A stretch of DNA of 50,699 nucleotides from Ectothiorhodospiraceae bacterium (GTDB taxonomy: Bacteria; Pseudomonadota; Gammaproteobacteria; XJ16; Halofilaceae): the NCBI GenBank assembly GCA_007134775.1, contig SLKC01000162.1, forward strand, positions 1 through 50,699, read 5' to 3'. The position numbers and the translations under genes were made by a program. Numbering within the stretch: the first letter of the stretch is position 1; each line of letters starts with the position of its first letter. The notes beneath the pieces are model-generated. The model did no database searches. It was given only the letters and a program-made list of their open reading frames with translations, and was not told the DNA's origin. Positions 1 to 8,360 of the stretch are shown in pieces.

Positions 1-14
1 CATGGGCGCTTGGG

Positions 15-36
15 GTGCGGCCATCCCTGGCCGCAC
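15..36. terminator. Hairpin, possible terminator downstream of ETF-QO
   Basis: A perfect 9-bp inverted repeat (GTGCGGCCA / TGGCCGCAC) encloses a TCCC loop. It lies about 115 bases beyond the stop of the minus-strand ETF-QO gene. It has no clear U-tract on either strand, so it may be a Rho-independent-like terminator, a transcript-stabilising hairpin, or part of a gene outside the window. Confidence 0.35.
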
Positions 37-85
37 ACGCCCCCTGCGAAGGACCCACCACTCCGCTGCCTTTTGGCTCTTCTTA

Positions 86-138
86 CTCCTTGGCGTGCTC
101 CGCGCCTTGGCGAGAGATAACTCCTGCTCGCGAACGCC
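86..138. repeat. Dispersed intergenic repeat, copy 1
   Basis: The stretch carries CTCCTTGGCGTGCT, then GCGCCTTGGCGAGAGAT, then TGCTCGCGAACGCCC. The same blocks in the same order occur at about 35548-35595, between hutU and hutI, and the core occurs again inverted at 35506-35540. Near-identical sequence in two unrelated intergenic spots makes this a dispersed repeat rather than gene-specific control DNA. Its function is unknown. Confidence 0.6.
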
Positions 139-152
139 CGTCGTCGTGAGGT

Positions 153-1811
153 CTACATGTTCGGGTAGTTGGGCCCGCCGCCGCCCTCCGGAGCGATCCA
201 GTGGATGTTCTGCTTCGGGTCCTTGATGTCGCAGGTCTTGCAGTGGATGCAGTTCTGCGCGTTGATCTGCAGCCGTGGGTTGCTGCCATCATCGTCGCGG
301 ACGATTTCGTAGACCCCGGCCGGGCAGTAGCGTTGGGCCGGTTCGTCGTAGCGCTTCAGGTTGTGCTCGATTGGGATCGATTCGTCCTTGAGCGTGAGAT
401 GAACCGGCTGCTCTTCTTCGTGGTAGGTGTTGGTCAGGTAGACGCTCGAATTGAGATCGAAGCTGACGATGCCGTCGGGCTTCGGATACTCGATCTTCGG
501 CATTTGCTCGGCCGGCTTCAGGGACTCGTGGTCCGCATGCCCGTGGTGCAGCGTCCAGGGCAGCTTGCCGCGCAGCACCTTGAGGTCGAGTCCCGCGTAC
601 AGCGAACCGAGCACCATGCCGAACTTCGCGGCGGCGGGGCGGAAGTTACGCGCGGTCTTGAGTTCGTCGTGGACCCAGGAGTTGCGATAGCGCGATTCGT
701 AGTCGGTCAGCGTCTTCGGGGCCTGCTCGCCCTGCGTCAGTGCGTCGGCGACGCTCTCAGCGGCGAGCATGCCGGTCTTCATCGCGGTGTGGTTGCCCTT
801 GATCTTGGGCACGTTGAGAAACCCCGCGGAGCAGCCGATCAGGCAGCCGCCGGGGAAGGCGAGTTGCGGGACCGACTGGTAGCCGCCTTCGTTGAGCGCG
901 CGCGCGCCGTAGCAGACGCGGCGTCCGCCTTCGAGGACTTCCCGGATCGCGGGATGGGTCTTGAAGCGCTGGAACTCCTTGAACGGGTTCAGGTGCGGAT
1001 TCTGGTAATCGAGGCCGACGACGTAACCGACGTACACCTGATTGTCCTCAAGGTGGTAGAGGAATGAGCCACCCCAGGTCTTCGTATCCATGGGCCAGCC
1101 GGCCGTGTGCCAGACCGTTCCCTGTTTGTGCTTGGCGGGATCGATCTCCCAGAGTTCCTTGAGCCCGATGCCGTAGGTCTGCGGGTCGGCATTGTCGCGC
1201 AACCCGAAATGCTCGATGAGCTGCTTTGAGATGTGGCCGCGGCAGCCTTCCGCGAACAGCGTGTACTTGGCATGCAGCTCGATGCCGGGCTCGAAGCTGT
1301 CCTTGGGCTGCCAGTCACGGCCGATGCCCATGTCGCCGGTGCGCACGCCCTTGACGTTGCCATCGTCGTCGAAGAGTGCCTCCTGGGCGGGAAAGCCGGG
1401 GTAGATCTCGGCGCCCATGGCTTCGGCCTGTTCACCGAGCCAGCGGCAGACGTTGCCCATCGAGACGACGTAGTTGCCGTGGTTGTCCATCTCGCGCGGC
1501 AGCAGCGCGATCGGCACGCTCAGTGAGCGTTCCTCGCCGAGCATCAGGAACTTCTCGTCGGTGACGGGTGCGTTCAGCGGTGCGCCCTTGTCGGCCCAGT
1601 CGGGGATGAGTTCGTTGAGCGCGGTCGGCTCGAGCACGGCCCCGGACAGGATGTGGGCGCCAACTTCGGAGCCCTTCTCCAGCACGGCGACCGAGATGTC
1701 ATTGCCGCTCTCCTCGGCGAGCTGACGCAGCCGGATCGCGGCGGCGAGGCCGGACGGGCCGGCGCCGACGATGACGACATCGTATTCCATCGCATCGCGT
1801 TCGATTTCCAC
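153..1811 (-). CDS. Electron transfer flavoprotein-ubiquinone oxidoreductase (ETF-QO)
   Basis: This membrane-associated flavo-iron-sulfur enzyme passes electrons from reduced ETF to ubiquinone. That links ETF-dependent dehydrogenases (acyl-CoA, dimethylglycine, sarcosine) to respiration. The product is about 552 residues, normal for the family. An FAD-binding GAGPSG motif lies near residue 16, and the C-terminus has the 4Fe-4S cysteines (CPAGVYEI, then [12 protein letters not shown]) and ends in [10 protein letters not shown], as is typical. The GTG start at 1811 is preferred because AAAGGGGG lies about 7 bases upstream and family members have a short acidic lead before YDVVIVGAG; an ATG at 1790 is the alternative. 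It diverges from the BHMT-like gene. Etf subunits are not in the window, but the dimethylglycine-dehydrogenase-type enzyme at 40-42 kb could be a user. Confidence 0.93.
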   Translation of the reverse strand: MEIERDAMEYDVVIVGAGPSGLAAAIRLRQLAEESGNDISVAVLEKGSEVGAHILSGAVLEPTALNELIPDWADKGAPLNAPVTDEKFLMLGEERSLSVPIALLPREMDNHGNYVVSMGNVCRWLGEQAEAMGAEIYPGFPAQEALFDDDGNVKGVRTGDMGIGRDWQPKDSFEPGIELHAKYTLFAEGCRGHISKQLIEHFGLRDNADPQTYGIGLKELWEIDPAKHKQGTVWHTAGWPMDTKTWGGSFLYHLEDNQVYVGYVVGLDYQNPHLNPFKEFQRFKTHPAIREVLEGGRRVCYGARALNEGGYQSVPQLAFPGGCLIGCSAGFLNVPKIKGNHTAMKTGMLAAESVADALTQGEQAPKTLTDYESRYRNSWVHDELKTARNFRPAAAKFGMVLGSLYAGLDLKVLRGKLPWTLHHGHADHESLKPAEQMPKIEYPKPDGIVSFDLNSSVYLTNTYHEEEQPVHLTLKDESIPIEHNLKRYDEPAQRYCPAGVYEIVRDDDGSNPRLQINAQNCIHCKTCDIKDPKQNIHWIAPEGGGGPNYPNM

Positions 1812-2001
1812 GCTGACCCCCTTTGGCTCGACGCGAGCCGTCGCCTGCGACAGCGCGTGTGCCGCAGATGTTGAAATGCTTGCAAGGATTCCGCTCGGAC
1901 GGCAAATTTTGCCCGACGCCACGGGGGGTTACAAGAGACTGTGGGCGCACTTGACCCCATCGGCTACACTGCAGGTTGTGATTCTCCACGGGATGGATGG
2001 C

Positions 2002-3045
2002 ATGAGTGATCCACTGCGCAGTATGTTGGCCGAGCGAGGGGTACTCCTCGCCGATGGCGCGACTGGCACGAGCCTGTTTGCGTTGGGTCTGGCCACGGGC
2101 GAAGCGCCGGAGATCTGGAATCTGGAGGAGCCGGAGAAGATTCGCGCGCACTACCGCAGTTTTGTCGACGCGGGCTCCGATATCTTTTTGACCAATACTT
2201 TCGGGGGCACGTCGTATCGGTTGAAGCTGCACGACTTCCAGGATCGGGTGACCGAGATCAACGAGGCGGGTGCCCGACTGGGTCGCGAGGTCGCCGATGC
2301 TGCGGATCGTCGTGTGCTCGTCGGTGGCAGCATGGGCCCAACCGGTGAGCTGTTCGAGCCGATGGGGGCGCTTACGCACGCGGCCTGCGAGGCGGCGTTC
2401 CGGGAGCAGGCGGAGGCGCTGGCCCGCGGGGGCGCCGATGTGCTCTGGATCGAGACCCTCTCTGCGCAGGAGGAGGTGGATGCGGCGATTGCCGCGGCGC
2501 GCTCGACCGGTCTGCCCGTTGTCTGTACGGTCAGCTTCGATACGAATGGCCGCACGATGATGGGGATCACACCGGAGCGCTTCGCTCGCCACTGCCGTTA
2601 CGAGCTGGCCGAAGGGCCGGATGCGTTTGGTTCGAACTGCGGTACCGGTGCAGCAGAACTGGTTGCGGCGGTGGTGAACATGCGGGCCGCCGTTGATGAC
2701 GACGCCATTGTGGTCGCGAAGGCGAATTGCGGTATCCCGGAGTGGCACGGCAGTGAACTCACCTACAACGGTACGCCCGAGCTGATGGCCGACTACGCCG
2801 TGCTCGTGCGCGATGCGGGCGCGAATATCATCGGCGGCTGTTGTGGGACGACGGCAGAGCACATCCGGCGTATGCGCACGACGCTCGATGAGACGCCGCC
2901 GGGTGCGACACCCGATGCGGAGACGATCGTGCGCCGCCTGGGTGAGGTCAGTGGCGGTGCGGAGAAGCAGCTCGCCGGGGAGGCCGAGGCGGCCGACACC
3001 GGTGGCGGGCGCGGCGGCCGGCGCCGACGACGGGAACGCGGCTGA
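2002..3045 (+). CDS. Betaine/homocysteine S-methyltransferase-like protein
   Basis: A zinc-dependent homocysteine S-methyltransferase of about 347 residues, closest in appearance to bacterial betaine-homocysteine methyltransferases. It would transfer a methyl group from glycine betaine (or a related donor) to homocysteine, giving methionine and dimethylglycine. The DGATGT motif is near residue 18 and GEAPEIWN follows. The three zinc cysteines are visible: C213 in GSNCG and C280/C281 in GGCCGTT. The ATG at 2002 (MSDPL) is preferred over 1993 because the homologous N-terminus starts there. A TACACT -10-like hexamer lies at 1965-1970. The last dozen residues form an Arg-rich tail (GRGGRRRRRERG) outside the barrel. 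The next gene begins one base after the stop, so this is probably the first gene of a five-gene operon. Donor specificity cannot be read from sequence. Confidence 0.85.
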   Translation: MSDPLRSMLAERGVLLADGATGTSLFALGLATGEAPEIWNLEEPEKIRAHYRSFVDAGSDIFLTNTFGGTSYRLKLHDFQDRVTEINEAGARLGREVADAADRRVLVGGSMGPTGELFEPMGALTHAACEAAFREQAEALARGGADVLWIETLSAQEEVDAAIAAARSTGLPVVCTVSFDTNGRTMMGITPERFARHCRYELAEGPDAFGSNCGTGAAELVAAVVNMRAAVDDDAIVVAKANCGIPEWHGSELTYNGTPELMADYAVLVRDAGANIIGGCCGTTAEHIRRMRTTLDETPPGATPDAETIVRRLGEVSGGAEKQLAGEAEAADTGGGRGGRRRRRERG

Positions 3046-3046
3046 C

Positions 3047-3913
3047 ATGGCGGCCCCGTCACCCGCCGATCAACTGCGCGCGCTGCTGGCCGAGGACCGG
3101 TTGCTCCAGATGCCGGGCTGCTTCGATGCGATGTCGGCCCGCCTGATCGAGGAGGCGGGTTTTCCGCTCGCCTTCATGAGCGGTTTCGCGGCCTCGGCCT
3201 CGCATTTGGCGGAGCCCGACACAGGGCTGATGTCGCTGGGCGAGATGCTCGACCGCGGCCGCGAGATCTGCGCGGCTACCCCATTGCCGGTGATCGGTGA
3301 TGGCGATACCGGCTTCGGCAACGCGGTCAGTATGCGGCGCACGGTGCAGGGCTACGCCCATGCCGGCTTCGCCTGCATCATGGTCGAGGACCAGGTGAGC
3401 CCGAAACGCTGCGGCCACACGGCGGGTAAGTCGGTGGTCCCGCGCCGCGAGGCGGAGGTCCGCCTGCAGGCGGCCCTCGACGCGCGGGACGAGGGCGCGG
3501 ATATCCTCATCATGGCGCGCACCGATGCCCGCGGTCCCCACGGCCTCGATGAGGCGATCGCGCGCTGTCAGCGCTTCATGGAGCAGGGCGCGGATATCAC
3601 CTTTCTTGAGGCGCCGACGGACGAGTCGGAGATGGCGCGCTACTGCGCCGATGTGCCGGGGCCGAAGATGGCCAACCTGATCGAGCATGGCCGCACGCCG
3701 ATCCTGTCGCCGGCGCGACTCGAGGAGCTTGGCTATACCATCGCCGTCTATCCCCTGACCCAGCTCTCGGCGGCGATTCGCGCCATGCGCGAGAGCCTGG
3801 CGGCGATTGCCCGGGGCGGGGAGCCGCCCGGGATCCTCCGTTTCGACGAGCTGACCGAGGCGGTCGGCTTCGACCGTTACCACCGTTTGGCGAGTCGCTA
3901 CGCGGACGAATGA
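3047..3913 (+). CDS. Isocitrate lyase/PEP mutase family enzyme
   Basis: A 288-residue single-domain TIM-barrel lyase of the isocitrate lyase/phosphoenolpyruvate mutase superfamily (PrpB, oxaloacetate decarboxylase and carboxyphosphonoenolpyruvate mutase relatives). These cleave or form C-C or P-C bonds of 2-hydroxy or 2-oxo acids with Mg2+. Visible motifs are GDGDTGFGN (metal-binding Asp region), VEDQ, and PKRCGH with the catalytic-loop Cys at about residue 122; the latter is typical of C-C lyases rather than phosphonate mutases. The ARTDA motif follows. The start is one base after the BHMT-like stop, and the end overlaps the SAM hydrolase start by 4 bases, so the three are translationally coupled. 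Methylisocitrate lyase is possible, but prpC/prpD are absent, so substrate is left open. Confidence 0.85.
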   Translation: MAAPSPADQLRALLAEDRLLQMPGCFDAMSARLIEEAGFPLAFMSGFAASASHLAEPDTGLMSLGEMLDRGREICAATPLPVIGDGDTGFGNAVSMRRTVQGYAHAGFACIMVEDQVSPKRCGHTAGKSVVPRREAEVRLQAALDARDEGADILIMARTDARGPHGLDEAIARCQRFMEQGADITFLEAPTDESEMARYCADVPGPKMANLIEHGRTPILSPARLEELGYTIAVYPLTQLSAAIRAMRESLAAIARGGEPPGILRFDELTEAVGFDRYHRLASRYADE

Positions 3914-4629
3914 TCCTGCTGGCGACCGACTACGGGTGGCGCGGACCGTGGGTGGGGCAGGTCCACGCCACCCTGGCGAGCGCAGTACCCGCTGTGCGCG
4001 TCATCGATTGGATCCACGATCTGCCCGCCTTCGAGCCCGCGGCGGCGGCACACCTGCTCGCTGCCCTGATCCCGGATGCCCCGGAGGGGGCGATCGTCCT
4101 GGGTGTGGTCGACCCCGGTGTGGGCACGACGCGTGACGCGGTCGTCGTCGAGGCGGATGGCCGCTGGCTCGTCGGGCCGGGCAATGGCCTGTTCGATGTG
4201 GCCTCGGCGCGCGCCCAGACGGCCCGATGGTGGCGGATCGAGCGTGCGCCGGAGCGCGATAGCGCCACCTTCCACGGCCGGGACCTGTTCGCGCCGGTCG
4301 CGGCCGCGATCGCACGCGGGGAAGCGGTGCCGGGGGAGAGGATGGAACCGCCGCACGGCGAGGCCGCGGCGCGCGATCGCGCGGCCGTCATCTATGTCGA
4401 TGGCTTCGGCAATGCGGCAACAGGTCTGCGGCCGGCACCGACGGAGAGGCGCGCGCTCTGTGTGGGCGAGGACCGCCTGGCGCGTGGGCGGACCTTTGCC
4501 GATGTCACGCCCGGTGCCGCAATGTGGCTCGTCAACAGTATCGGGCTCGCGGAGATCGTGATCAATCGGGGCCATGCGGCCCGGCGACTCGGGCTCGAGG
4601 TCGGCACGCCCGTGTCCTGGGCGAATTGA
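3910..4629 (+). CDS. S-adenosyl-L-methionine hydroxide adenosyltransferase (SAM hydrolase, DUF62 family)
   Basis: A 239-residue member of the SAM-dependent chlorinase/fluorinase superfamily. Non-halogenating members use water or hydroxide to split SAM into adenosine and methionine. The family landmarks are present in order: TDYG near the start, VDPGVGT, GPGNGLF, then FHGRDLFAP, and later YVDGFGNAATG. The Arg and His of HGRD are part of the Asp-Arg-His set that activates water in hydrolytic members. The ATG overlaps the preceding stop (ATGA). Sitting two genes after a methionine-forming enzyme, it may recycle surplus SAM; this is inference. Halogenase activity is unlikely but not excluded by eye. 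Confidence 0.88.
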   Translation: MILLATDYGWRGPWVGQVHATLASAVPAVRVIDWIHDLPAFEPAAAAHLLAALIPDAPEGAIVLGVVDPGVGTTRDAVVVEADGRWLVGPGNGLFDVASARAQTARWWRIERAPERDSATFHGRDLFAPVAAAIARGEAVPGERMEPPHGEAAARDRAAVIYVDGFGNAATGLRPAPTERRALCVGEDRLARGRTFADVTPGAAMWLVNSIGLAEIVINRGHAARRLGLEVGTPVSWAN

Positions 4630-4674
4630 GCCAACGGGGTTCTCCAGCGAAGACGTAGACCGGGGGCGGAGGCG

Positions 4675-5352
4675 ATGACAGGCATGAGCGAGCCGTTCGA
4701 CTGGCGGACCTGGCGGCGCGGGATGCGCCGCGATCTGATCGCGGCGCGGCGGGCATTGCCTGCCAGCGAGCGTGCGGCGCGCAATACGGCGATCGATGAG
4801 CAGCTCGAGATGGGCTTCGCCCCGGTGGCAGGGCATACGGTCGCCTTCTGCTGGCCCGTCGCCGCGGAGCCCGAGCCCCGATTCGCCGTGCGGCGCTGGC
4901 GCGCCGGCGGCAGCGTCGCCGCGCTCCCGGAGGTCGTCGGCCGCGGTCAGTCACTCGCTTTCCGTGTCTGGTGGCCGGGTGTGACGATGACGCCCGGTGT
5001 CTACGACATACCGGTACCGCAAGACACGGAACGGGTCACGCCGGCGGTCGCCCTGGTGCCGGTCAACGGCTTCGATGGTGCGGGCTATCGTCTGGGGTAC
5101 GGCGGCGGCTACTTCGATCGCACGCTGGCAGCACTGCCGCAGCGCCCGCTCTGCATCGGGCTCGGTTACGAGTTCGCGCGCCTTCCCACCATCCATCCGC
5201 AGATGCACGATATCCCCTTCGATTTCATTGTGACTGAGGCGGGCATCGAGAGTCGGCGTCAGCAACGGCTCGTTGCCATCGAGGCCGAGCAGGCCGCTCG
5301 TGAAGTGGTACGGCGGCTGGCGGGCCTCACCGGAGCGGGCCATGAGCGATGA
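4675..5352 (+). CDS. 5-formyltetrahydrofolate cyclo-ligase
   Basis: It converts 5-formyl-THF to 5,10-methenyl-THF using ATP, returning a stored folate form to the active C1 pool. At about 225 residues the protein is slightly longer than usual (180-200). The N-terminal R-R-D-L..RR segment binds ATP and phosphate in relatives, and the diagnostic GYRLGYGGGYFDR motif is at about residues 138-150. Start choice is uncertain. GGAGG at 4668-4672 is only 2 bases before the ATG at 4675 but 11 bases before a second ATG at 4684, while GGGGG at 4662-4666 suits 4675. The gene follows SAM hydrolase by 45 bases and overlaps the next gene by 11 bases. Confidence 0.88.
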   Translation: MTGMSEPFDWRTWRRGMRRDLIAARRALPASERAARNTAIDEQLEMGFAPVAGHTVAFCWPVAAEPEPRFAVRRWRAGGSVAALPEVVGRGQSLAFRVWWPGVTMTPGVYDIPVPQDTERVTPAVALVPVNGFDGAGYRLGYGGGYFDRTLAALPQRPLCIGLGYEFARLPTIHPQMHDIPFDFIVTEAGIESRRQQRLVAIEAEQAAREVVRRLAGLTGAGHER

Positions 5353-6094
5353 GCTTGAGCACAGCCACGAGCTGGAGGCGATCCGGCGGCGGCTCAACGA
5401 GAAACCGCAGCCGAGCTACCTACGCGATGCCATCCTCGGTGGGATCGATGGCTGCATCACCACGATTGCGGTCATCGCCAGTGTGGCGGGCGCAGGTCTG
5501 CCCGGTGCCATTGCTTTCGTGCTGGGAGTGGCGAGCCTGGTCGCTGATGCGTTCAGCATGGGCGTCAGCAACTATCAAGCCGTGAAGAGTGATGACGATG
5601 CCCGTCGCCGCCTTCGTGAGCAGGAGAAGCGCCACATTCAGCAGGTCCCCGAGGGTGAGCGCGAAGAGATTCGCGAGATCTTCCGGCGCAAGGGCTTCGA
5701 GGGCGAAGCGCTCGACCGGATCGTGGAGACGATCACGGCCGACCGGCGGCTCTGGATCGACACCATGATCCAGGAGGAGCATGGCCTGGCCCTGCACGGC
5801 CCCAGTCCCGCACGGGCGAGTCTGGCGACCTTCAGCGTCTTCTTCGGCGTCGGTGCGCTGCCGCTGATCCCCTTCCTCGTCCCTGTGCTGAGCGGCACGG
5901 AATACTTTGTCGCCAGCGGTATCGTGACGCTGTTCGCCCTGTTCGGTATCGGTTGGGTCAAAGGCGTGGTGCTCGACACACCGCGGTGGCGCGCCGGCGC
6001 GGAAACCCTGCTGATGGGCGGGGCAGCGGCGCTGGTTGCCTTCCTGTTCGGGTATTTCCTCGAGCCGATGTTGGGCGATCTGCGCATCGGCTGA
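5342..6094 (+). CDS. VIT1/CCC1 family membrane protein (putative Fe/Mn transporter)
   Basis: A 250-residue integral membrane protein of the VIT1/CCC1 family, whose characterised members move Fe2+ or Mn2+ across membranes. Features are YLRDAILGGIDGCITTIAV starting the first membrane segment, GVASLVADAFSMGVSNYQ with its metal-site-like Asp and Met, then a charged cytoplasmic stretch (about 85-150) rich in E, D, R and K corresponding to the metal-binding domain, and three more hydrophobic segments to the C-terminus. The start lies inside the end of the preceding gene, with GGAG upstream. It is the last gene of the run, followed by a hairpin at 6118-6136. The ion carried is unknown. Confidence 0.82.
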   Translation: MSDELEHSHELEAIRRRLNEKPQPSYLRDAILGGIDGCITTIAVIASVAGAGLPGAIAFVLGVASLVADAFSMGVSNYQAVKSDDDARRRLREQEKRHIQQVPEGEREEIREIFRRKGFEGEALDRIVETITADRRLWIDTMIQEEHGLALHGPSPARASLATFSVFFGVGALPLIPFLVPVLSGTEYFVASGIVTLFALFGIGWVKGVVLDTPRWRAGAETLLMGGAAALVAFLFGYFLEPMLGDLRIG

Positions 6095-6117
6095 CCGCAA
6101 TGCGAGTCGCCGCCAGG

Positions 6118-6136
6118 GACCGCCGCCACGGCGGTC
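6118..6136 (+). terminator. Hairpin terminator after the C1 gene run
   Basis: GACCGCCG and CGGCGGTC form a perfect 8-bp stem around a CCA loop 24 bases beyond the VIT1-family stop, followed by GGGTTT. The short T-run makes it a moderate intrinsic terminator. Confidence 0.5.
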
Positions 6137-6180
6137 GGGTTTCGCCGTGTCGTGCGGGTGGACTCACCCTCATACCAAAT

Positions 6181-6195
6181 GGGCATGAAAATTGC
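6181..6195 (+). promoter_or_regulatory. Candidate sigma-54 promoter
   Basis: GGGCATG-AAAA-TTGC matches the sigma-54 consensus TGGCACG-N4-TTGC at 9 of 11 fixed positions, including the -24 GG and -12 GC with correct spacing. It lies about 95 bases upstream of the response-regulator start. No enhancer-binding protein gene is nearby, so the call rests on the match alone. Confidence 0.35.
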
Positions 6196-6289
6196 CTCGT
6201 TTTGGGGGAGGGTGGTTGGCGGTCGGCAAGGCCCGGCAGGCACCCAACGGTAGTCAGCGACGAGTCATGGGGTCGCAACGGGGGTGGAA

Positions 6290-7447
6290 ATGCAGATCGA
6301 CGCGGGCGCATTGCCGAGGATCCTGATCGTGGACGATTCGCGCATCGTTCGGGTCAGCGCGCAGAAGATGCTCTGCGATCAGTTCGATGTCGCAGTAGCG
6401 GAGTCGGGAGAAACTGCCTGGGCCCGAATCAATTCGGATCCGGGCATTCTCGCCGTATTCACCGACCTGTCGATGCCGGGGCTCGATGGTGATGAAGTCC
6501 TGCGACGGATCCGCGCGGACGAGCGCGAGCTGATCAGTGGACTTCCCGTGATCATCGTGACCGGTCACGACGACGAGGCGGCGCGCGAGCGCGCGCTCGC
6601 AGCCGGTGCCACGGACTTCATCATCAAGCCCTTTGACCGTGCACAGCTCGTCGCCCGGGCCCATGCCCATGCGACACACGACCGCATGCGGCGCAAGGCC
6701 ACCGCACTGGAGAAGAGTCAGACCCAGGATACGGTCACCGGCTTGGGGAACTTTCGCTATTTCAAGAGCCGACTGAGCGCCGCGCGCGCCTACGCCTTGC
6801 GCCACGAGCGGCCGATGGCGCTGATTCGCATCGATGTTGCGGGTATCGAGGAGGCGACGGCTGGCATGACCCGCGCACGGGCGGAACAACTGCTGCAACA
6901 GGCGGGGCACGTCCTTGCCCACCAGGTGCGCGAGGAGGATGTGCTGGCCCATCTCGCTCCCGGGCGCTTCGCGGCGATCTGCCCGAACTGCACCGCCGAA
7001 GGCGCGCAGCGGCTCGCGCAGCGCCTGATCGAGGCGGTCGGGGACGCGGCGGACGCCGACGGCGAGTATGTGCTCGCGGCCACGGCGGGGGTCCATGTCC
7101 CGGCCAACGACAGCCGTGTCGATTTGCAGACAGTGTATGACGCTACACGGACAGCGGCGGATGAGGCGCGAGCGCGGGGGCAGGGTGGGCTCGTCGTCGC
7201 CGCCGGTGAGCACGGTACGACCAGTGCAACGGAGACCGAGCCGACGCTCGACGAGGCACTTGCCATGCTCGCGACAGCAGAGGGAACCGAGCGCCTGCGC
7301 GCCCACATGCCGGCACTGTTGGAACGCTGCGCACGCCTTTTCGAAGCAGCGCCTAGGGATGTGGCGGCGCCTGTCGTCGAGCGTCTCCGGCGTCGCATCG
7401 GGCGCCAAGCCGAAACCTCTGCGGGGCATCGATCCGGTCGCGATTGA
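6290..7447 (+). CDS. Response regulator with degenerate GGDEF domain
   Basis: A 385-residue signalling protein. Residues about 10-130 form a receiver domain with the acidic pair DD near 15-16, phospho-acceptor D59 in FTDLSMPGLDG, the Thr switch in VTGHDD, and Lys in IIKPF. Residues about 145-290 align with a diguanylate cyclase fold, beginning DTVTGLGNFRYF (normally DxLTGLxNRR). The catalytic GGDEF is replaced by APGRF in HLAPGRFAAI, so cyclase activity is not expected; such domains can bind GTP or c-di-GMP or act as docking parts. The ATG at 6290 is preferred over GTG at 6284 because GGGGGTGG precedes it. No partner histidine kinase is adjacent. The C-terminal end may be frameshifted: the next frame continues protein-like to 7601. 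Confidence 0.8.
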   Translation: MQIDAGALPRILIVDDSRIVRVSAQKMLCDQFDVAVAESGETAWARINSDPGILAVFTDLSMPGLDGDEVLRRIRADERELISGLPVIIVTGHDDEAARERALAAGATDFIIKPFDRAQLVARAHAHATHDRMRRKATALEKSQTQDTVTGLGNFRYFKSRLSAARAYALRHERPMALIRIDVAGIEEATAGMTRARAEQLLQQAGHVLAHQVREEDVLAHLAPGRFAAICPNCTAEGAQRLAQRLIEAVGDAADADGEYVLAATAGVHVPANDSRVDLQTVYDATRTAADEARARGQGGLVVAAGEHGTTSATETEPTLDEALAMLATAEGTERLRAHMPALLERCARLFEAAPRDVAAPVVERLRRRIGRQAETSAGHRSGRD

Positions 7448-7475
7448 GGAGTACGCTCGCAACGCGGGCCTGCTG

Positions 7476-7601
7476 GTGAGTCGATGGATCTGGAATCGGG
7501 ATGCCGACCTACTGCGCCTGGCGGTCGGTGGGGGGATGATCGCTTTCTCGTTGTGGGTCAACGCATGCTGCTCGCGCCGGGCGGTGCTGCGTATGGCGTG
7601 A
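7476..7601 (+). other. Possible small membrane ORF or frameshifted tail of the response regulator
   Basis: After the response-regulator stop, a different frame stays open to a stop at 7601. It reads like real protein: IDPVAIEEYARNAGLLVSRW followed by a hydrophobic stretch near LRLAVGGGMIAFSLWV. A GTG at 7476 could start a protein of about 41 residues, but no good ribosome site precedes it. Alternatively the frame is the true C-terminus of the preceding gene, displaced by an indel near 7380-7440. Confidence 0.25.
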
Positions 7602-7620
7602 CCTCTCGACTTGGCGAGTT

Positions 7621-7646
7621 GTTCCCGGGCGCTGCGGCCCGGGAAC
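7621..7646. terminator. Bidirectional hairpin terminator
   Basis: GTTCCCGGGC and GCCCGGGAAC form a perfect 10-bp stem around GCTGCG. It sits between the plus-strand response-regulator gene and the convergent minus-strand gene ending at 7667, and so could stop both transcripts. The T-rich stretch after it (GATCGTTTCC) is weak. Confidence 0.5.
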
Positions 7647-7666
7647 GATCGTTTCCTTGCAGGCCT

Positions 7667-8122
7667 TCAGGTCGCGTCCGTGCGCACCTGTCCGACCGAT
7701 GTCTCATCGGCGTCGGGATCTCCCCTCTCCCATTCGGCGAGGATATCTCCACAGTGGGAGGAGATGCGGCGATTCGGCCGCGTCTCGCCCGGCATCAGTG
7801 CCCAGTCGCCGCTCTCGACGTACTGTGTACGCTGAAACCGCGAGCGCATGCCCTGCAGCTCACTCAGCCGTTCAATGGCATCCGCGTCCGCGAGAAAGCG
7901 CTGCGCGCACCAGTCTCCTGCAAGCTCCATGGTCGCTTGGCGCACTTCGGCGCGGGCTATCTGGCTTGCCTTCGACGATGAAACCCAGGCACCCGAGCTG
8001 AATCCGAGGTACATGGTGGCGGCGACTGCGCCGGCCATCAGGAAGAAGGTTCCCTTCTTCGAAGGGCGGTACTCCCGCCACCGATTCATCATGCTCTGCC
8101 TGGCATTTCCCGTTTCTTTCAT
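7667..8122 (-). CDS. Hypothetical single-span membrane protein
   Basis: A product of about 151 residues that I do not recognise by function. A basic N-terminus (NRWREYRPSKKG) precedes one hydrophobic segment at about residues 25-47 (FFLMAGAVAATMYLGF), followed by a soluble, probably periplasmic region containing two Cys (in DWCAQRF and SSHCGDIL) that might pair. The ATG at 8122 is chosen because AAAGGGGA lies 8 bases upstream; the in-frame ATG at 8128 sits almost on top of that site. It is monocistronic, convergent with the response regulator and divergent from the DUF2845 gene. Confidence 0.6.
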   Translation of the reverse strand: MKETGNARQSMMNRWREYRPSKKGTFFLMAGAVAATMYLGFSSGAWVSSSKASQIARAEVRQATMELAGDWCAQRFLADADAIERLSELQGMRSRFQRTQYVESGDWALMPGETRPNRRISSHCGDILAEWERGDPDADETSVGQVRTDAT

Positions 8123-8360
8123 TCTCATTCCCCTTTGATTGATCCAGTTGCCACGTCACGTGGCGGCGAGGCAGCGGGCGTCCCTTCTCAGTGGCGGTCG
8201 TTCGTCTTGGTCCGATCGCCGGCTACTGCGCTGCCTACAAATCCTTAGACCCGGGGGGCACGGCGAGTTCAACGGGCTGTGACACTTTGTTGGGTGCTCC
8301 GGGCACCGCCCGGGCCGGTATGCTATTCTCGATCGATCGGCGTGAGCGTGTGGAGCGTCT

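Noticed and set aside
1-152. Coding frame on the plus strand at the window start
   Set aside because: It has Arg/Pro-rich composition, overlaps the ETF-QO end, and coincides with the dispersed repeat.
3047-3913. Methylisocitrate lyase (prpB)
   Set aside because: The PKRCGH loop fits, but prpC and prpD are missing and the neighbours are C1 genes, so a specific name would be unsupported.
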